Shown here: positions 56,199 to 64,000 of the stretch, piece after piece
Layout of the letters: the number at the start of each line of letters is the position of its first letter
How positions within the stretch are numbered: the first letter of the stretch is position 1
Assembly: GCA_026707735.1 (NCBI GenBank)
Contig: JAPOWH010000027.1
Location: 1-64,000, forward strand
Direction of reading: 5' to 3'
From: Gammaproteobacteria bacterium
GTDB lineage: Bacteria > Pseudomonadota > Gammaproteobacteria > Pseudomonadales > Azotimanducaceae
Length of the DNA: 64,000 nt
Made by a program: the position numbers and the translations under genes
Notes under the pieces: generated by a model
The model's input: the letters and a program-made list of their open reading frames with translations, nothing else
Database searches by the model: none
What the model was told of the DNA's origin: nothing

Positions 56199-56534
56199 TC
56201 AGCGTTTCTTGTCTTGTACTGGCATAGGAAACGGCATGACATTGCTGCCGTCACCCTCAGTTATCTTAGGTGTGCCCTCTTTTTTTACTTCATCAATGCG
56301 AATGATTGCATGAACTGGTACCAGCGTACTGTCCACGTCTCCAAATTCACTTCGCAGTTTCTCTTCCGATGGATCTATTACTACCTGCGATGGCTTGCCA
56401 AATACAAATTTTCGAAGTTCCACGAAACCATAGATGTCGCTTGTATAAATTTCGCGGACGTACACTTCGTAGATTTGACGGGCATTGTGGAACTGCACCC
56501 GATATGTGCGCGTTCGACTCTTACTTGAATCCAT
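56199..56534 (-). CDS. DUF1820 family protein
   Basis: A 111-residue protein of DUF1820. Recognised by YRVQFHNARQIYEVYVREI near residue 11, DIYGFVELRKFVFG near 33-46, DPSEEKLRSEF near 54 and VPVHAIIRIDEVKKEG near 73. The family is common in gammaproteobacteria and has no known function. It lies 50 bp upstream of the flavoprotein gene and may be cotranscribed with it. The C-terminal 25 residues are variable and proline-rich. Confidence 0.9.
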   Translation of the reverse strand: MDSSKSRTRTYRVQFHNARQIYEVYVREIYTSDIYGFVELRKFVFGKPSQVVIDPSEEKLRSEFGDVDSTLVPVHAIIRIDEVKKEGTPKITEGDGSNVMPFPMPVQDKKR

Positions 56535-56632
56535 ACTAAATTGAAACGGGTTGACGACGGCCTAGTTACTTGGTCAATATTTTAGGTTGATGGTCGTTGT
56601 ACGTTTGGGCCTCGCTTGAATGGATCTTACAC

Positions 56633-57955
56633 CTAGCTAACGCTGTCGACGCTTGTTCCACTGGGATGTACTCCACCGCGGCTCAAGGACCGAGTCGCAT
56701 ACATGACTGAGCCAAGCAGAATAAGCAGCAAAATAGTTCCTACCAATAGTGCATATTCGTTCAGTTGTAGCACGAAGTACAGTGCTACATAAAGAATGCT
56801 CAGTACACTTGCCATAGCTATTGCCACCGACGCCTTCCGGCTTACAAACCACAGATAGCCGACATTCATTGTTGCCAACAGGAATGCGGCGAGAAAGTAG
56901 CCTGTTGAAAATCCCACATGCTCCGATAGCGACAAAAGGGTCAGGAAAAAGAGTACAAGGCCGGCTCCAACAACTCCATACTGAATGATGTGAAAACTTG
57001 CCCTCGACACCATCTCGACGCAGACAATGCCGATCATAGTCATGACGATGAACAACGCGCCATACTTTATGGACCTTTCGGTCGCTCGATAGGGTGTGTT
57101 CAGGTTGAGTATCGTGAATCCCAAGTCAATCGGCTGAGCAGAACCCATTTCGATGTTGTGTAGCACGCGTTCCAGATCGTCCACATTCACTAAAGATGGA
57201 AACCCTCGAGAAAGTGCATGGGTAGACCAGTTGGCAGAAAATCCGTCTGCGTCAACCCTTCGCTCATCCGGAAGAAATCTCCCGTCAAAGCTCGGATCGG
57301 GCCAATCCGACGTCATAGAAACCTCGGTTGCGTCTCCTACTGGCAGCATGGAAAAACGATCTGTGCCTCGCAAATCGGCTTCGATAGTCACCGTAGATAT
57401 TTCTTGTAGGTCGTCCGCCGCCAATTCAACTTGCACAACACTTCCTATACCGCGCAAATGGGTCGACACCAAGTCGTCGAGCTCCATTCCATCCCACGTG
57501 ATGACCAATTTCCTGATTCCGCGACTATCGGAAATTCCAACCGTCATGAACACCTGGTCGATCTCTCCCTCCAACTGCTCCCTATCTAGTGGGAGAAACT
57601 CGGCATGGACTTTGAGACTCGCTGTAAAGACCGGAATGTGATAGATCCCGCGTTTTCGCATGTCATGTGTTGACTCAAGCGTCAAATCCAGGGTGTGGGG
57701 CATTTGAACCCATTCGTCGCTCTTGTTGACAACACGATTTGATGTCGAATTCTCATCCCTAAGGCGCAGCGTAACTAGGGGACCAATGATCGCTTGATTT
57801 GAGCCCCATGACTGTGCGACATCGGCAAGCGCTTGGTCGTGGTACATCTTTCGCTCTTGAACCAAAAGAAGTACAAACAACAGAGGAATCATCAGCGCAA
57901 CGATGATGCCGATTACTAATACAAACCGCAGGCTTATGGGTTCAATCTTGAACAT
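56633..57955 (-). CDS. creD: Inner-membrane protein CreD
   Basis: A 440-residue inner-membrane protein of the CreD family, linked to envelope stability and, in E. coli, to the CreBC regulon. One N-terminal helix (about residues 9-30) is followed by a large periplasmic domain (RGIYHIPVFTASLKVHAEF, here near 100; DLGFTILNLNTPYRATERSIKYG split near 285-305) and about six C-terminal helices. The frame reaches a TTG at 57976, but the ATG at 57955 gives a normal N-terminus (MFKIEPISLRFV). No creB or creC is adjacent. It diverges from the alpha/beta hydrolase gene. Confidence 0.9.
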   Translation of the reverse strand: MFKIEPISLRFVLVIGIIVALMIPLLFVLLLVQERKMYHDQALADVAQSWGSNQAIIGPLVTLRLRDENSTSNRVVNKSDEWVQMPHTLDLTLESTHDMRKRGIYHIPVFTASLKVHAEFLPLDREQLEGEIDQVFMTVGISDSRGIRKLVITWDGMELDDLVSTHLRGIGSVVQVELAADDLQEISTVTIEADLRGTDRFSMLPVGDATEVSMTSDWPDPSFDGRFLPDERRVDADGFSANWSTHALSRGFPSLVNVDDLERVLHNIEMGSAQPIDLGFTILNLNTPYRATERSIKYGALFIVMTMIGIVCVEMVSRASFHIIQYGVVGAGLVLFFLTLLSLSEHVGFSTGYFLAAFLLATMNVGYLWFVSRKASVAIAMASVLSILYVALYFVLQLNEYALLVGTILLLILLGSVMYATRSLSRGGVHPSGTSVDSVS

Positions 57956-58126
57956 GGGTGCGTTGTCCTTGAGCAAGCTGAAACTTGGAACCTCCTTTTT
58001 CCAATTGCCATATAGGTTATCACTAAGTTCGAAATTACTTGCAGACTCAATTGGCTAACATGAAGCTACTTCAAACTGGTCGCAAAATCGGGCTTCAATC
58101 CGTTTGGTGATTCAAGAATCTCCACT

Positions 58127-59440
58127 TTGACACGTAGACGACACAATAGAGAAACTGAGCCAATTGGGTCTTCACATGAAATTCCTAGGATTGTCTATCA
58201 GATTAACTTGTGCAGATCAATCGTTTCTTCTTCGCTTCCACGATCATTTTCGCTAATACGCGTAGTCCTAATTCTCGGTCTCCTGCTGCTCGCAGTAGGA
58301 GGCCTAGCATCTCCAGCCGGCTCTATCTTCTACAGCAAATTAGATTTGCAATACAAAGAACTGAAGGATGCGAATGCCCATCACTTGAGTCTGGATGTCC
58401 ATTCACCTCAGCAGGCAACGAGTGCTCCGATAATCGTGTCTATACACGGCGGCAGCTGGGCTTTTGGCGATAAGAGCTTGATCTCGCCATCAAAACTCTC
58501 CTGGTTGATTGAATTGGGATATGTGGTCGTAAGCACCAATTACCGTTTGAGTTCAAACAAGGTAAAACACCCGCACCACGTTACGGATGTCGCTGCTGCA
58601 ATTGCGTGGGTAACTAGAAACATAGCTGCATATGGAGGCAATCCAAATGCAATATATCTGATGGGGCACTCAGCCGGTGCACACCTTGCAAGCTTGGTCA
58701 CGCTAGACGAAAGTCGCCTAATAAACGAAGGGGTGGATCCAGTCGCAATTCGTGGCGTTGTACTTATCGACTCTGCATCGTTGAACATGGTGAACACGAT
58801 GCAAGATCTCAAAGATACTCCTTCAAGTCCATATCACGACGCCTTCGGCGCAAAACCTGAGACGTGGAAAGACGCATCGCCCTTTCACCATATAGACACT
58901 AATCGCAAATATCCCCCTTTTCTTATCCTCGTTGCAAGCCCGGTCTTGATGCCCGACGCCGATCATCTGAAAACGGTAAGAGAAAGAAAGTGGCAGGAAG
59001 TCTTGAGTTTTGCCCTTCAGCTTGAGAAGGCCAATACTCTCGTCTATACGGTAAATGCCATGCAATACAAGAGCCACAGATCAATCGATAGGGATTTGGG
59101 GAAGAAGAACGACCTGCCCAGCGCAATGGTTGCGATGTTCTTGAATCAAAGCGAAGCAGTTCGTAGTGGCGCTCAATCGTCCATGCAGATGAATCCAACC
59201 ACCGAGCTCACAGTAAACGGCAAGATCTGGGAAGACGCAAAACGGGAACTTGGTGACCACAGCGCAAATGTGCTATTTCACTACCGAGACATTGACGACA
59301 ACGGAAAATTGGATCCATCTGAATTGCGAGAGAATGAAATACCCTACCTTGATCAGTGGGACTTGGACAACGATGGTTCCGTCTCACGCGAAGACATCAT
59401 CAAAGGCTACGAATCGCTTCCCAACAACGAGCAACTGTGA
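58127..59440 (+). CDS. Alpha/beta hydrolase with C-terminal EF-hand pair
   Basis: A predicted 437-residue exported esterase-like hydrolase. A hydrophobic leader lies at about residues 42-60. The hydrolase domain has the oxyanion HGGSWAFG near 107 and the nucleophile elbow GHSAGAHLAS near 185. Two EF-hand loops follow at 388-399 (DIDDNGKLDPSE) and 412-423 (DLDNDGSVSRED), with canonical 1-3-5-7-9-12 ligands, so calcium binding is likely. The start is uncertain: TTG at 58127 is the longest, TTG at 58208 gives a better signal peptide, and no ATG is available. It may cleave carboxyl esters outside the cytoplasm. Confidence 0.83.
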   Translation: MTRRRHNRETEPIGSSHEIPRIVYQINLCRSIVSSSLPRSFSLIRVVLILGLLLLAVGGLASPAGSIFYSKLDLQYKELKDANAHHLSLDVHSPQQATSAPIIVSIHGGSWAFGDKSLISPSKLSWLIELGYVVVSTNYRLSSNKVKHPHHVTDVAAAIAWVTRNIAAYGGNPNAIYLMGHSAGAHLASLVTLDESRLINEGVDPVAIRGVVLIDSASLNMVNTMQDLKDTPSSPYHDAFGAKPETWKDASPFHHIDTNRKYPPFLILVASPVLMPDADHLKTVRERKWQEVLSFALQLEKANTLVYTVNAMQYKSHRSIDRDLGKKNDLPSAMVAMFLNQSEAVRSGAQSSMQMNPTTELTVNGKIWEDAKRELGDHSANVLFHYRDIDDNGKLDPSELRENEIPYLDQWDLDNDGSVSREDIIKGYESLPNNEQL

Positions 59441-59607
59441 GCTTTTCTGTATCGCGCATATCGGACGTCGTAGCCCCGGATGCAAGCTTTGGCGTCCTAT
59501 ACTCCACAGGAACAAACAGCGAGTGCTGCCATCCGGCGTTTGCGAATTGAATTCACGGCCACGCAACATGCAAATTCGCTCCTCTAGTCTGTGGACTGGT
59601 AGACTGC

Positions 59608-60570
59608 ATGCCTGCAATCGGTATGAACCCAAAACAAATGGAAACTTCAACAGAATTGCGGCATGAGGAGCTGCAGCAACCTCCTTTCAATGCCACTTTC
59701 GTCGGTGCCGTTGTTGGGGCCGCACGCCACTATGCTTCGTCAATCTCAGCATCGGACTTCTTTTGCGAGTCTGGGTTTGCCTTCGCAATCAATATGCACC
59801 CGGAAACTTGTCCTAGTGCCCCCTATTGCTGGAATCACACCAGCGTCTTGGATTGCCTTCGAAATTTGGGCATCTCGGCAACTCACATTCCTTTGCAATA
59901 CCCCGATGGCACAACCGCGTCGGCAAGCAATGTCGAAGAACAAGCCCGTCGGGCTGCGAGTGAAGCCATTCTTTCCGTTGAAGGGTTAGAACATCAGCTA
60001 GTTACGGGCTGCGACGACGAACAGTTCAAACTTGCGTTGCCATGGGGTCCGGATGTTCCTTCGTGCATGACCAACGTGCTCTACAAGGATCTCAATGGTG
60101 ACAACCCGCCGGTCTTTGGCTTCTACCGATTCGACCAATGCGACTCTGTCGCGAAGCAATCGCGAATTCTCGAAGGATTGAAGTGTGCCTTAAGCATGTA
60201 TCAGCAGCCTTCTCAATTCCAAATGGATGGATACACTTTCGGGGCATCCGCGTACAAGAATTGGATTACGGCTCTCGAGTCGGGGAACTACGAGAAACAG
60301 GGACATTGGTGGAATGCGATGGTATGGGCCGAGTGCCGCAGCTACGCCGCGGAGTACTTCAAGAATTGGCCGCAAGACCCAAAGAACGAAACCAATGAGT
60401 TGTCTACGCTGTATTCGCAGCTCAGCGAGCTATTAGCTCAAGCTAGCGACAATCAACTCGAAGATGCTGAAAAGGCTAGATTGATCGGGCAGGCATCGGA
60501 ACTAGAGCAATGTGTTCCACCTTTGCTACAGAAGGTTATTGAAGGAATTGGTGTAGAAGTATCACGTTAG
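59608..60570 (+). CDS. Hypothetical protein, possibly BtrH-like papain fold
   Basis: A 320-residue soluble protein. The pattern FCESGFAFAINMHPETC followed by YCWNHTSVLDCLRNLG resembles the N-terminal region of BtrH-type cysteine-peptidase-like proteins, and the later GASAYKNWITALE with WWNAMVWAECRSYAAEYF resembles their helical C-terminal half. This is a pattern match only, with no search. The C-terminal 60 residues are acidic and helical. It lies alone between the hydrolase gene and glpK. Three in-frame ATGs (59608, 59623, 59638) could be the start. Function unknown. Confidence 0.6.
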   Translation: MPAIGMNPKQMETSTELRHEELQQPPFNATFVGAVVGAARHYASSISASDFFCESGFAFAINMHPETCPSAPYCWNHTSVLDCLRNLGISATHIPLQYPDGTTASASNVEEQARRAASEAILSVEGLEHQLVTGCDDEQFKLALPWGPDVPSCMTNVLYKDLNGDNPPVFGFYRFDQCDSVAKQSRILEGLKCALSMYQQPSQFQMDGYTFGASAYKNWITALESGNYEKQGHWWNAMVWAECRSYAAEYFKNWPQDPKNETNELSTLYSQLSELLAQASDNQLEDAEKARLIGQASELEQCVPPLLQKVIEGIGVEVSR

Positions 60571-60592
60571 ATCGCTCGTCGTCCAGCTGAGA

Positions 60593-62065
60593 TTACATTG
60601 CGCGCCGGACAGCAGCATGCCATCGAGAGATTTCATCTTTGCGCTCGACTCCACTCATGAGTGGCTTGAAGGACGAATCCAGCTGCCAATTTTGCGCAGC
60701 TTGCGCAAGGCTGCTAATGTGACCTGAACCTAACCACGCCAACACAGCTGCGCCGGCTGAAGTCGTTTCAACATTTTTCGGCCTATCCACTTGAATGCCG
60801 GTCACATCCGAAAGAAATTGGCAAAACCATGCGTTTTGGGACATGCCTCCATCCACTCGCAACCTCGTCAGGGAAAGACCAGCCCCAGCTATTGCCTCCA
60901 ACAGATCAGATGTCTGAAAGCCCACACTCTTGAGTGTGGCTGTGACAATTTCGTCGATGCCGCTGTCCAAGGTCAGGCCACAAATCAATCCACGAGCGTC
61001 TGGGACCCAGTGGGGAGCACCAAGTCCTGTAAATGCAGGTACAACATACACGCCTTTCGTATTCCCACCTGTCTTTCGTGCGGACGCCTCAGAGTCGCTT
61101 GAGTTTCCTACAAAACGCAGTCTGTCTCGCAACCACTGTATAGCTGTGCCAGCATTAAATATGCTCCCCTCGATCCCATAGGTGGTTATGTCGTCGAGTC
61201 TATAGGCGATCGTTGTCAATAAACCATTCTTCGAATCGCGTCGCTCCTGGCCAGTATTGGCTATCAAAAAGCACCCCGTACCGTATGTTGCTTTAGCCAT
61301 GCCAGACTCGAAACAAGATTGACCAACAAGTGCGGCTTGTTGGTCTCCTGCAACACCAAGTATGGGAATTTCCCTACCAAACCACTCTTTGTCCGCTATT
61401 CCAAATGTACTCGTTGAATCCATTACGGTAGGGAGGACGGATTTAGGGACTCGGAAGTACGCCGACAATTCTGTGGACCATTCGTTGAGGTTAATGTCGT
61501 AGAGTTGAGTTCTCGAGGCGTTTGTTGCATCAGTGGCATGGACTCTTCCGTTTGTGAGACGCCAAAGCAGGAAGGAGTCCACGGTTCCCCACCTCAGTTT
61601 GCCTTCGTCCGCAAGTTTCCAAACTCTAGGATTCTCCAATAGCCACGCAAGTTTAGTGCTGGAAAAATATGGATCTACAACAAGCCCTGTAGTTTCGAAA
61701 ATATGCTCTTCCAGCCCGTCACTCTTGAGTCGCGCGCACATCTCAGTGGTTCTTCGGTCCTGCCACACAATTGCATTGCAAATTGGTTCAGACGTGATTG
61801 CATCCCAGACTATCGATGTCTCGCGTTGGTTTGTAATCCCGATTGCTGCCAGTTGATGCGATTGGATCTTCGCATCAGCAATCGCTTCGCGGCAAGAATC
61901 AATCGCTGTTTGCCATAGTAGGTTGGCGTCCTGTTCGACCCAACCATCCTGTGGAAACTCAGAGGGCAGCGGGCGTTGTCCCATCCCAACAGGATTGAGT
62001 TCCTCGTCGTAGACAACTCCTCGAGAGCTCGAAGTTCCCTGATCGATAGCTAGCACGTAACGCAC
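60593..62065 (-). CDS. glpK: Glycerol kinase
   Basis: Phosphorylates glycerol to sn-glycerol 3-phosphate with ATP. The 490-residue length and the FGGY-family landmarks fit: DQGTSSSRGVVYDEE at the start, NQRETSIVWD near 83, GVAGDQQAALVGQSCFE near 245 and ANTGQERRDSKNGLLTTIAYR near 275. ATP-binding GLGAPHWVPDARG is near 350. It lies 32 bp downstream of the MaoC-like gene on the same strand, an uncommon pairing; glpF, glpD and glpR are not in the window. Confidence 0.96.
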   Translation of the reverse strand: MRYVLAIDQGTSSSRGVVYDEELNPVGMGQRPLPSEFPQDGWVEQDANLLWQTAIDSCREAIADAKIQSHQLAAIGITNQRETSIVWDAITSEPICNAIVWQDRRTTEMCARLKSDGLEEHIFETTGLVVDPYFSSTKLAWLLENPRVWKLADEGKLRWGTVDSFLLWRLTNGRVHATDATNASRTQLYDINLNEWSTELSAYFRVPKSVLPTVMDSTSTFGIADKEWFGREIPILGVAGDQQAALVGQSCFESGMAKATYGTGCFLIANTGQERRDSKNGLLTTIAYRLDDITTYGIEGSIFNAGTAIQWLRDRLRFVGNSSDSEASARKTGGNTKGVYVVPAFTGLGAPHWVPDARGLICGLTLDSGIDEIVTATLKSVGFQTSDLLEAIAGAGLSLTRLRVDGGMSQNAWFCQFLSDVTGIQVDRPKNVETTSAGAAVLAWLGSGHISSLAQAAQNWQLDSSFKPLMSGVERKDEISRWHAAVRRAM

Positions 62066-62097
62066 TGACGATGTCTCTCAGCTGCTTGGGACGAGAC

Positions 62098-63204
62098 CTA
62101 GCGCTTTTCCTTGGTGGGAAGTTCTACGACTGCCGTTCCAAACGCCGTCGGTAGCCCTGCTTGGTTTACGTTCTCTATGCTTACTTCAACAAAGTGATCG
62201 TGTCCAGATCGATATTTCCTAGCCACGGTGCCGTGAACTGTATTGGTGTCGCCAACGACATTTGGATGTCGAATCGACGCGTGCAGTTTGCGCAATGTTC
62301 CGTCGTCCCCCATCCAATCGGTGACGATCTGAGCAAGCCAGCAAACGCGCTGCGGTCCAAAGTCGAATTGACCGGGCATGTTGCGGCGTCTCTGGGCATG
62401 CTCTTCGTCGAAGCGTCCGCCGCCACCCAAGTCTGGAGAACCTTCGGCTTGTAGGGCTGCACGTGCGCTTCGTCCCGTGCCCAATACTCCATGGGTGAAC
62501 AGGAACAGCTCCGTAACCGAGTATGTGCCTTTCTTCAGCGAGTTGATGGGCTCACCTTCTAAGACATCCTCCCAATAGAGCGTGTTGTTTCCTCGGCGCT
62601 CCCTCTCCCAAACTAGAGGATCTGCCGGTTCGATCGGACTTTGTTCAGGTTGGCCCGATTGATCCTTGGCCGAGCGATCGTATTCCAGCATGCCTCCCGT
62701 GTTCTGGTATCTCGCCATCAAAGTCTTGATGGTTGCAACTTGTTCTTGTCTTTGATTAGTAAACACTACATGACCGGTATTGAAGTTGATGGAACCAATT
62801 CTCTTGCTTGTTTTTCGTTGCGTTTCGCCGACGGTCTCTCTTGCAGAGACCGTATCGTCCTTCCAGATTGGACGGATGAATTCGATTTCAGCGCCTGCAT
62901 AGTTCACTGGCAGGTATCTAGTGGAGACCCGCTTCCGATCAATGGCGCCCGTTTCGCCCGCAATGACTCCGAGCGTTACGGCATAGAGAAATGTAGGGGG
63001 CGCAGTTATGTCTCCAAATCGACTCGTGTGTGCATATTCGACGTCACGGTAAAGAGGGTTGTAGTCGCCTACACCATCGCCATAACGTCGAATGTTGTCA
63101 AGACTGGCCTGTTTGGACGGGTTGTGCGGGAGAACAGTGCCGATCCCCCGTTCATACTCCTCTTGAAATTGATCTAGTGTCTCAATGAGATTGGAATTTG
63201 TCAT
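62098..63204 (-). CDS. MaoC/FAS1-like dehydratase with two hotdog domains
   Basis: A 368-residue protein with two hotdog-fold halves. Residues 1-160 match the MaoC-like N-terminal (FAS1-dehydratase) domain: RYGDGVGDYNPLYRD and APPTFLYAVTLGV. The second half (about 200-368) continues with PDLGGGGRFDEEHAQRR and FDFGPQRVCWLAQIVTDWMG. Proteins of this type hydrate enoyl-CoA or dehydrate mesaconyl/3-hydroxyacyl-CoA. The ATG has GGGA upstream. It heads the operon with glpK and diverges from the fourth PhyH gene, 219 bp away. The exact substrate is unknown. Confidence 0.85.
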   Translation of the reverse strand: MTNSNLIETLDQFQEEYERGIGTVLPHNPSKQASLDNIRRYGDGVGDYNPLYRDVEYAHTSRFGDITAPPTFLYAVTLGVIAGETGAIDRKRVSTRYLPVNYAGAEIEFIRPIWKDDTVSARETVGETQRKTSKRIGSINFNTGHVVFTNQRQEQVATIKTLMARYQNTGGMLEYDRSAKDQSGQPEQSPIEPADPLVWERERRGNNTLYWEDVLEGEPINSLKKGTYSVTELFLFTHGVLGTGRSARAALQAEGSPDLGGGGRFDEEHAQRRRNMPGQFDFGPQRVCWLAQIVTDWMGDDGTLRKLHASIRHPNVVGDTNTVHGTVARKYRSGHDHFVEVSIENVNQAGLPTAFGTAVVELPTKEKR

Positions 63205-63423
63205 GATGTCCCATATTTTGATTCGCGACCCGTCCTAATACGCCGTTTTCGAACCGATTGATCGAACGTTGGGGTTTTGCGTACGCTTCACGAATGATTC
63301 TAATGGCATGTGTAGCGAACGACATGCAACGATTGATGCGCAAACCAATCGTCGCTCTCTGCATAATTTGTTACGCACCTGTGTCGACATCAAAACCAAG
63401 TCTGATTCTTGGAACTCACTGAT

Positions 63424-64000
63424 ATGTATGCATCAAACCGGGAAGCAAGTCCCGAATCCGACAACGAAGACATCATCATTGATGGCTTGAACATCACCGA
63501 CTGCGTGCGTGAAATCAAGGACCGGGGGTTTACGGTTGTTGAAGACTTTGTCACACCCTCGGTAGTCGAGCACATTAGGAATGTGTTTGATACTGAAGTG
63601 CCGCTAACCGAGATGCGGGCCATTGGCACCAAGACCGGTAGGACGTTTCGAGCCCACAATCTCTTGGGTAAGACTCGCAATGTGGACTTCATGTTTCTCG
63701 ACAAACGGCTGCGAGCAATCGTCGAAGGGGTAATTGGACCAAGAACGCAAGTGAATGTAACCACGTTGTTCAATGTCCTGCCTGGCGAGACTCGACAGTA
63801 TTTGCATCAAGACGATGGACTTTGGCCCATCCCACGACCGCATCCTCCCTTTCTTTGCAACGCTCTATTAGCAATTGACGACCATGACATCGAAAATGGC
63901 GCAACGCATCTTGTGCCGTATAGCCACAAATGGCATGATCGACGGGTCGACCAGTCCATTGAGACAACGCGCGTCGAATTGAAATCGGGATCCATAGTCT
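63424..64000 (+). CDS. Phytanoyl-CoA dioxygenase (PhyH) family protein, partial
   Basis: The 5' 192 codons of a PhyH-family oxygenase, cut by the window end. An iron-ligand pair is visible as H128-x-D130 (YLHQDDG), and the stretch ENGATHLVPYSHKWH around 157-171 is the family signature; the distal His and Arg lie outside the window. The N-terminus (GFTVVEDFVTPSVVEHI) has the usual PhyH entry helix. The ATG at 63424 is the first reasonable start. It diverges from the MaoC-like gene. Confidence 0.88.
   Translation, partial: MYASNREASPESDNEDIIIDGLNITDCVREIKDRGFTVVEDFVTPSVVEHIRNVFDTEVPLTEMRAIGTKTGRTFRAHNLLGKTRNVDFMFLDKRLRAIVEGVIGPRTQVNVTTLFNVLPGETRQYLHQDDGLWPIPRPHPPFLCNALLAIDDHDIENGATHLVPYSHKWHDRRVDQSIETTRVELKSGSIV

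Overview
The window reads as chromosomal DNA of a free-living, Gram-negative, probably marine gammaproteobacterium; this is inferred, since no rRNA or phylogenetic marker search could be run. The grounds are a direct glutaminyl-tRNA synthetase, a DUF1820 protein, a YbaA-like DUF1428 protein, CreD, two TonB-dependent receptors, a DUF5916 outer-membrane protein, TRAP and RND transport, and groESL behind a perfect CIRCE element. Base composition looks even, with genes tightly packed on both strands. I see no rRNA, tRNA, CRISPR array, transposase, phage gene or integron. It looks like core chromosome with accessory metabolic genes, not an island.

Layout. 1-10.4 kb: a small orphan protein, a GST/VOC pair, and a minus-strand operon led by glnS that continues into a PLP-dependent dehydratase and two phytanoyl-CoA dioxygenase-like (PhyH) enzymes; then a transglutaminase-like lipoprotein, an MDR oxidoreductase and an orphan. 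10.4-14.7 kb: a complete TRAP transporter operon with a TatT-type lipoprotein, followed by YjbQ, with a visible promoter. 14.8-24.5 kb: a DUF5916 protein, groES-groEL (promoter, CIRCE, terminator), a TonB receptor, and a convergent ZnuD-like TonB receptor with His/acid-rich loops. 24.1-33.2 kb: a four-gene efflux operon in which an ABC ATPase and a permease fused to a degenerate M1-peptidase domain precede an RND adaptor and RND pump. 33.6-40.4 kb: a luciferase-like oxidoreductase, a PTPS/SDR/queuosine-precursor-transporter operon, a D-aminoacylase-like amidohydrolase, and a metallophosphoesterase/glycosyltransferase pair. 40.5-48.1 kb: PhoX, a VanY-like peptidase, a VapBC toxin-antitoxin pair with a clear operator, a PhyH-HEAT fusion, a HAD hydrolase overlapping a cereblon-type CULT-domain protein, and an Anbu protease. 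48.2-64 kb: a heterodimeric ABC exporter, a prolyl oligopeptidase, a ferredoxin reductase-like flavoprotein, DUF1820, CreD, an alpha/beta hydrolase with two EF-hands, a papain-like orphan, a glpK/MaoC operon, and a fourth PhyH gene running off the window end.

The recurring theme is the PhyH family (four members, three built differently), together with envelope transport and envelope stress functions. The items most likely to repay further work are the CULT/HAD pair, the PhyH-HEAT fusion, the ABC/pseudo-M1/RND operon, and the PTPS homologue whose catalytic cysteine is replaced.
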